Shown here piece after piece: positions 15,433 through 15,486 of a stretch of 15,486 nt of DNA (position 1 is its first letter; the number at the start of each line of letters is the position of its first letter). The notes beneath the pieces were generated by a model that saw only the letters and a program-made list of their open reading frames with translations, was not told where the DNA came from and searched no databases. This DNA comes from an uncultured Porphyromonadaceae bacterium. GTDB lineage: Bacteria; Bacteroidota; Bacteroidia; Bacteroidales; Muribaculaceae. The position numbers and the translations under genes were made by a program. Where the stretch lies: positions 1 to 15,486 of the forward strand of contig CAMWZB010000002.1 of the NCBI GenBank assembly GCA_947178655.1, read 5' to 3'.

Positions 15433-15486
15433 TAGTCTTACCAGGATTCGAACCTGGACAGACAGAACCAAAACCTGTAGTGCTAC
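15433..15486 (-). tRNA. tRNA-Gln (anticodon UUG), 3' part only
   Basis: Read on the minus strand, an anticodon stem ACAGG/TCTGT encloses the loop TTTTGGT (anticodon TTG, positions 15471-15469, after an invariant T). A short variable loop CTGT follows, then a T arm CCAGG-TTCGAAT-CCTGG, acceptor strand TAAGACT and discriminator A at 15433. The 3' CCA is not encoded. The 5' half (acceptor strand and most of the D arm) lies beyond the window. UUG reads Gln codons CAA and CAG. Confidence 0.9.

Overview
The window looks like a chromosomal segment of a gut Bacteroidales, most likely the Muribaculaceae. The reasons are a Bacteroidetes-type fumarate reductase/succinate dehydrogenase iron-sulfur subunit, a TonB-dependent receptor with an N-terminal carboxypeptidase-regulatory-like domain, DUF5689-type surface lipoproteins, a C10 (streptopain-like) protease carrying BspA-type leucine-rich repeats, Bacteroidetes promoters (TTTG / TAnnTTTG), almost no Shine-Dalgarno sites, and GC-rich coding DNA set in AT-rich promoter regions. 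The family-level placement is inference.

Layout. (1) 1-389 (+): 3' end of frdB/sdhB, followed by a long hairpin. (2) 390-691: convergent intergenic region with a hairpin at each end and no recognisable gene. (3) 692-7609 (-): a tightly spaced operon transcribed right to left, made of a TonB-dependent receptor (4838-7609), DUF5689/OB-like lipoprotein B (3184-4818) and DUF5689/OB-like lipoprotein A (692-3160). A good promoter lies at 7673-7705 and a terminator at 638-669. No SusD is present. (4) 7610-8232: AT-rich divergent promoter region. (5) 8233-14142 (+): a 1969-residue secreted C10 protease with repeated Ig-like/LRR modules and a T9SS-type C-terminal domain, then an intrinsic terminator. 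(6) 14318-15376 (+): a secreted endonuclease/exonuclease/phosphatase (EEP) protein with a complete active site and its own promoter. (7) A bidirectional terminator, then the 3' half of a tRNA-Gln(UUG) on the minus strand, cut by the window edge.

How the parts may work together. The receptor and its two lipoproteins look like an outer-membrane capture and import complex that uses OB-like lipoproteins where a Sus system would use SusD. An exported EEP hydrolase and a large exported protease lie next door, so the locus could break down and take up extracellular nucleic acid, nucleoprotein or another phosphorylated ligand. The domain calls rest on sequence motifs. The joint function is a hypothesis: the protease and EEP genes sit on the other strand with separate promoters.
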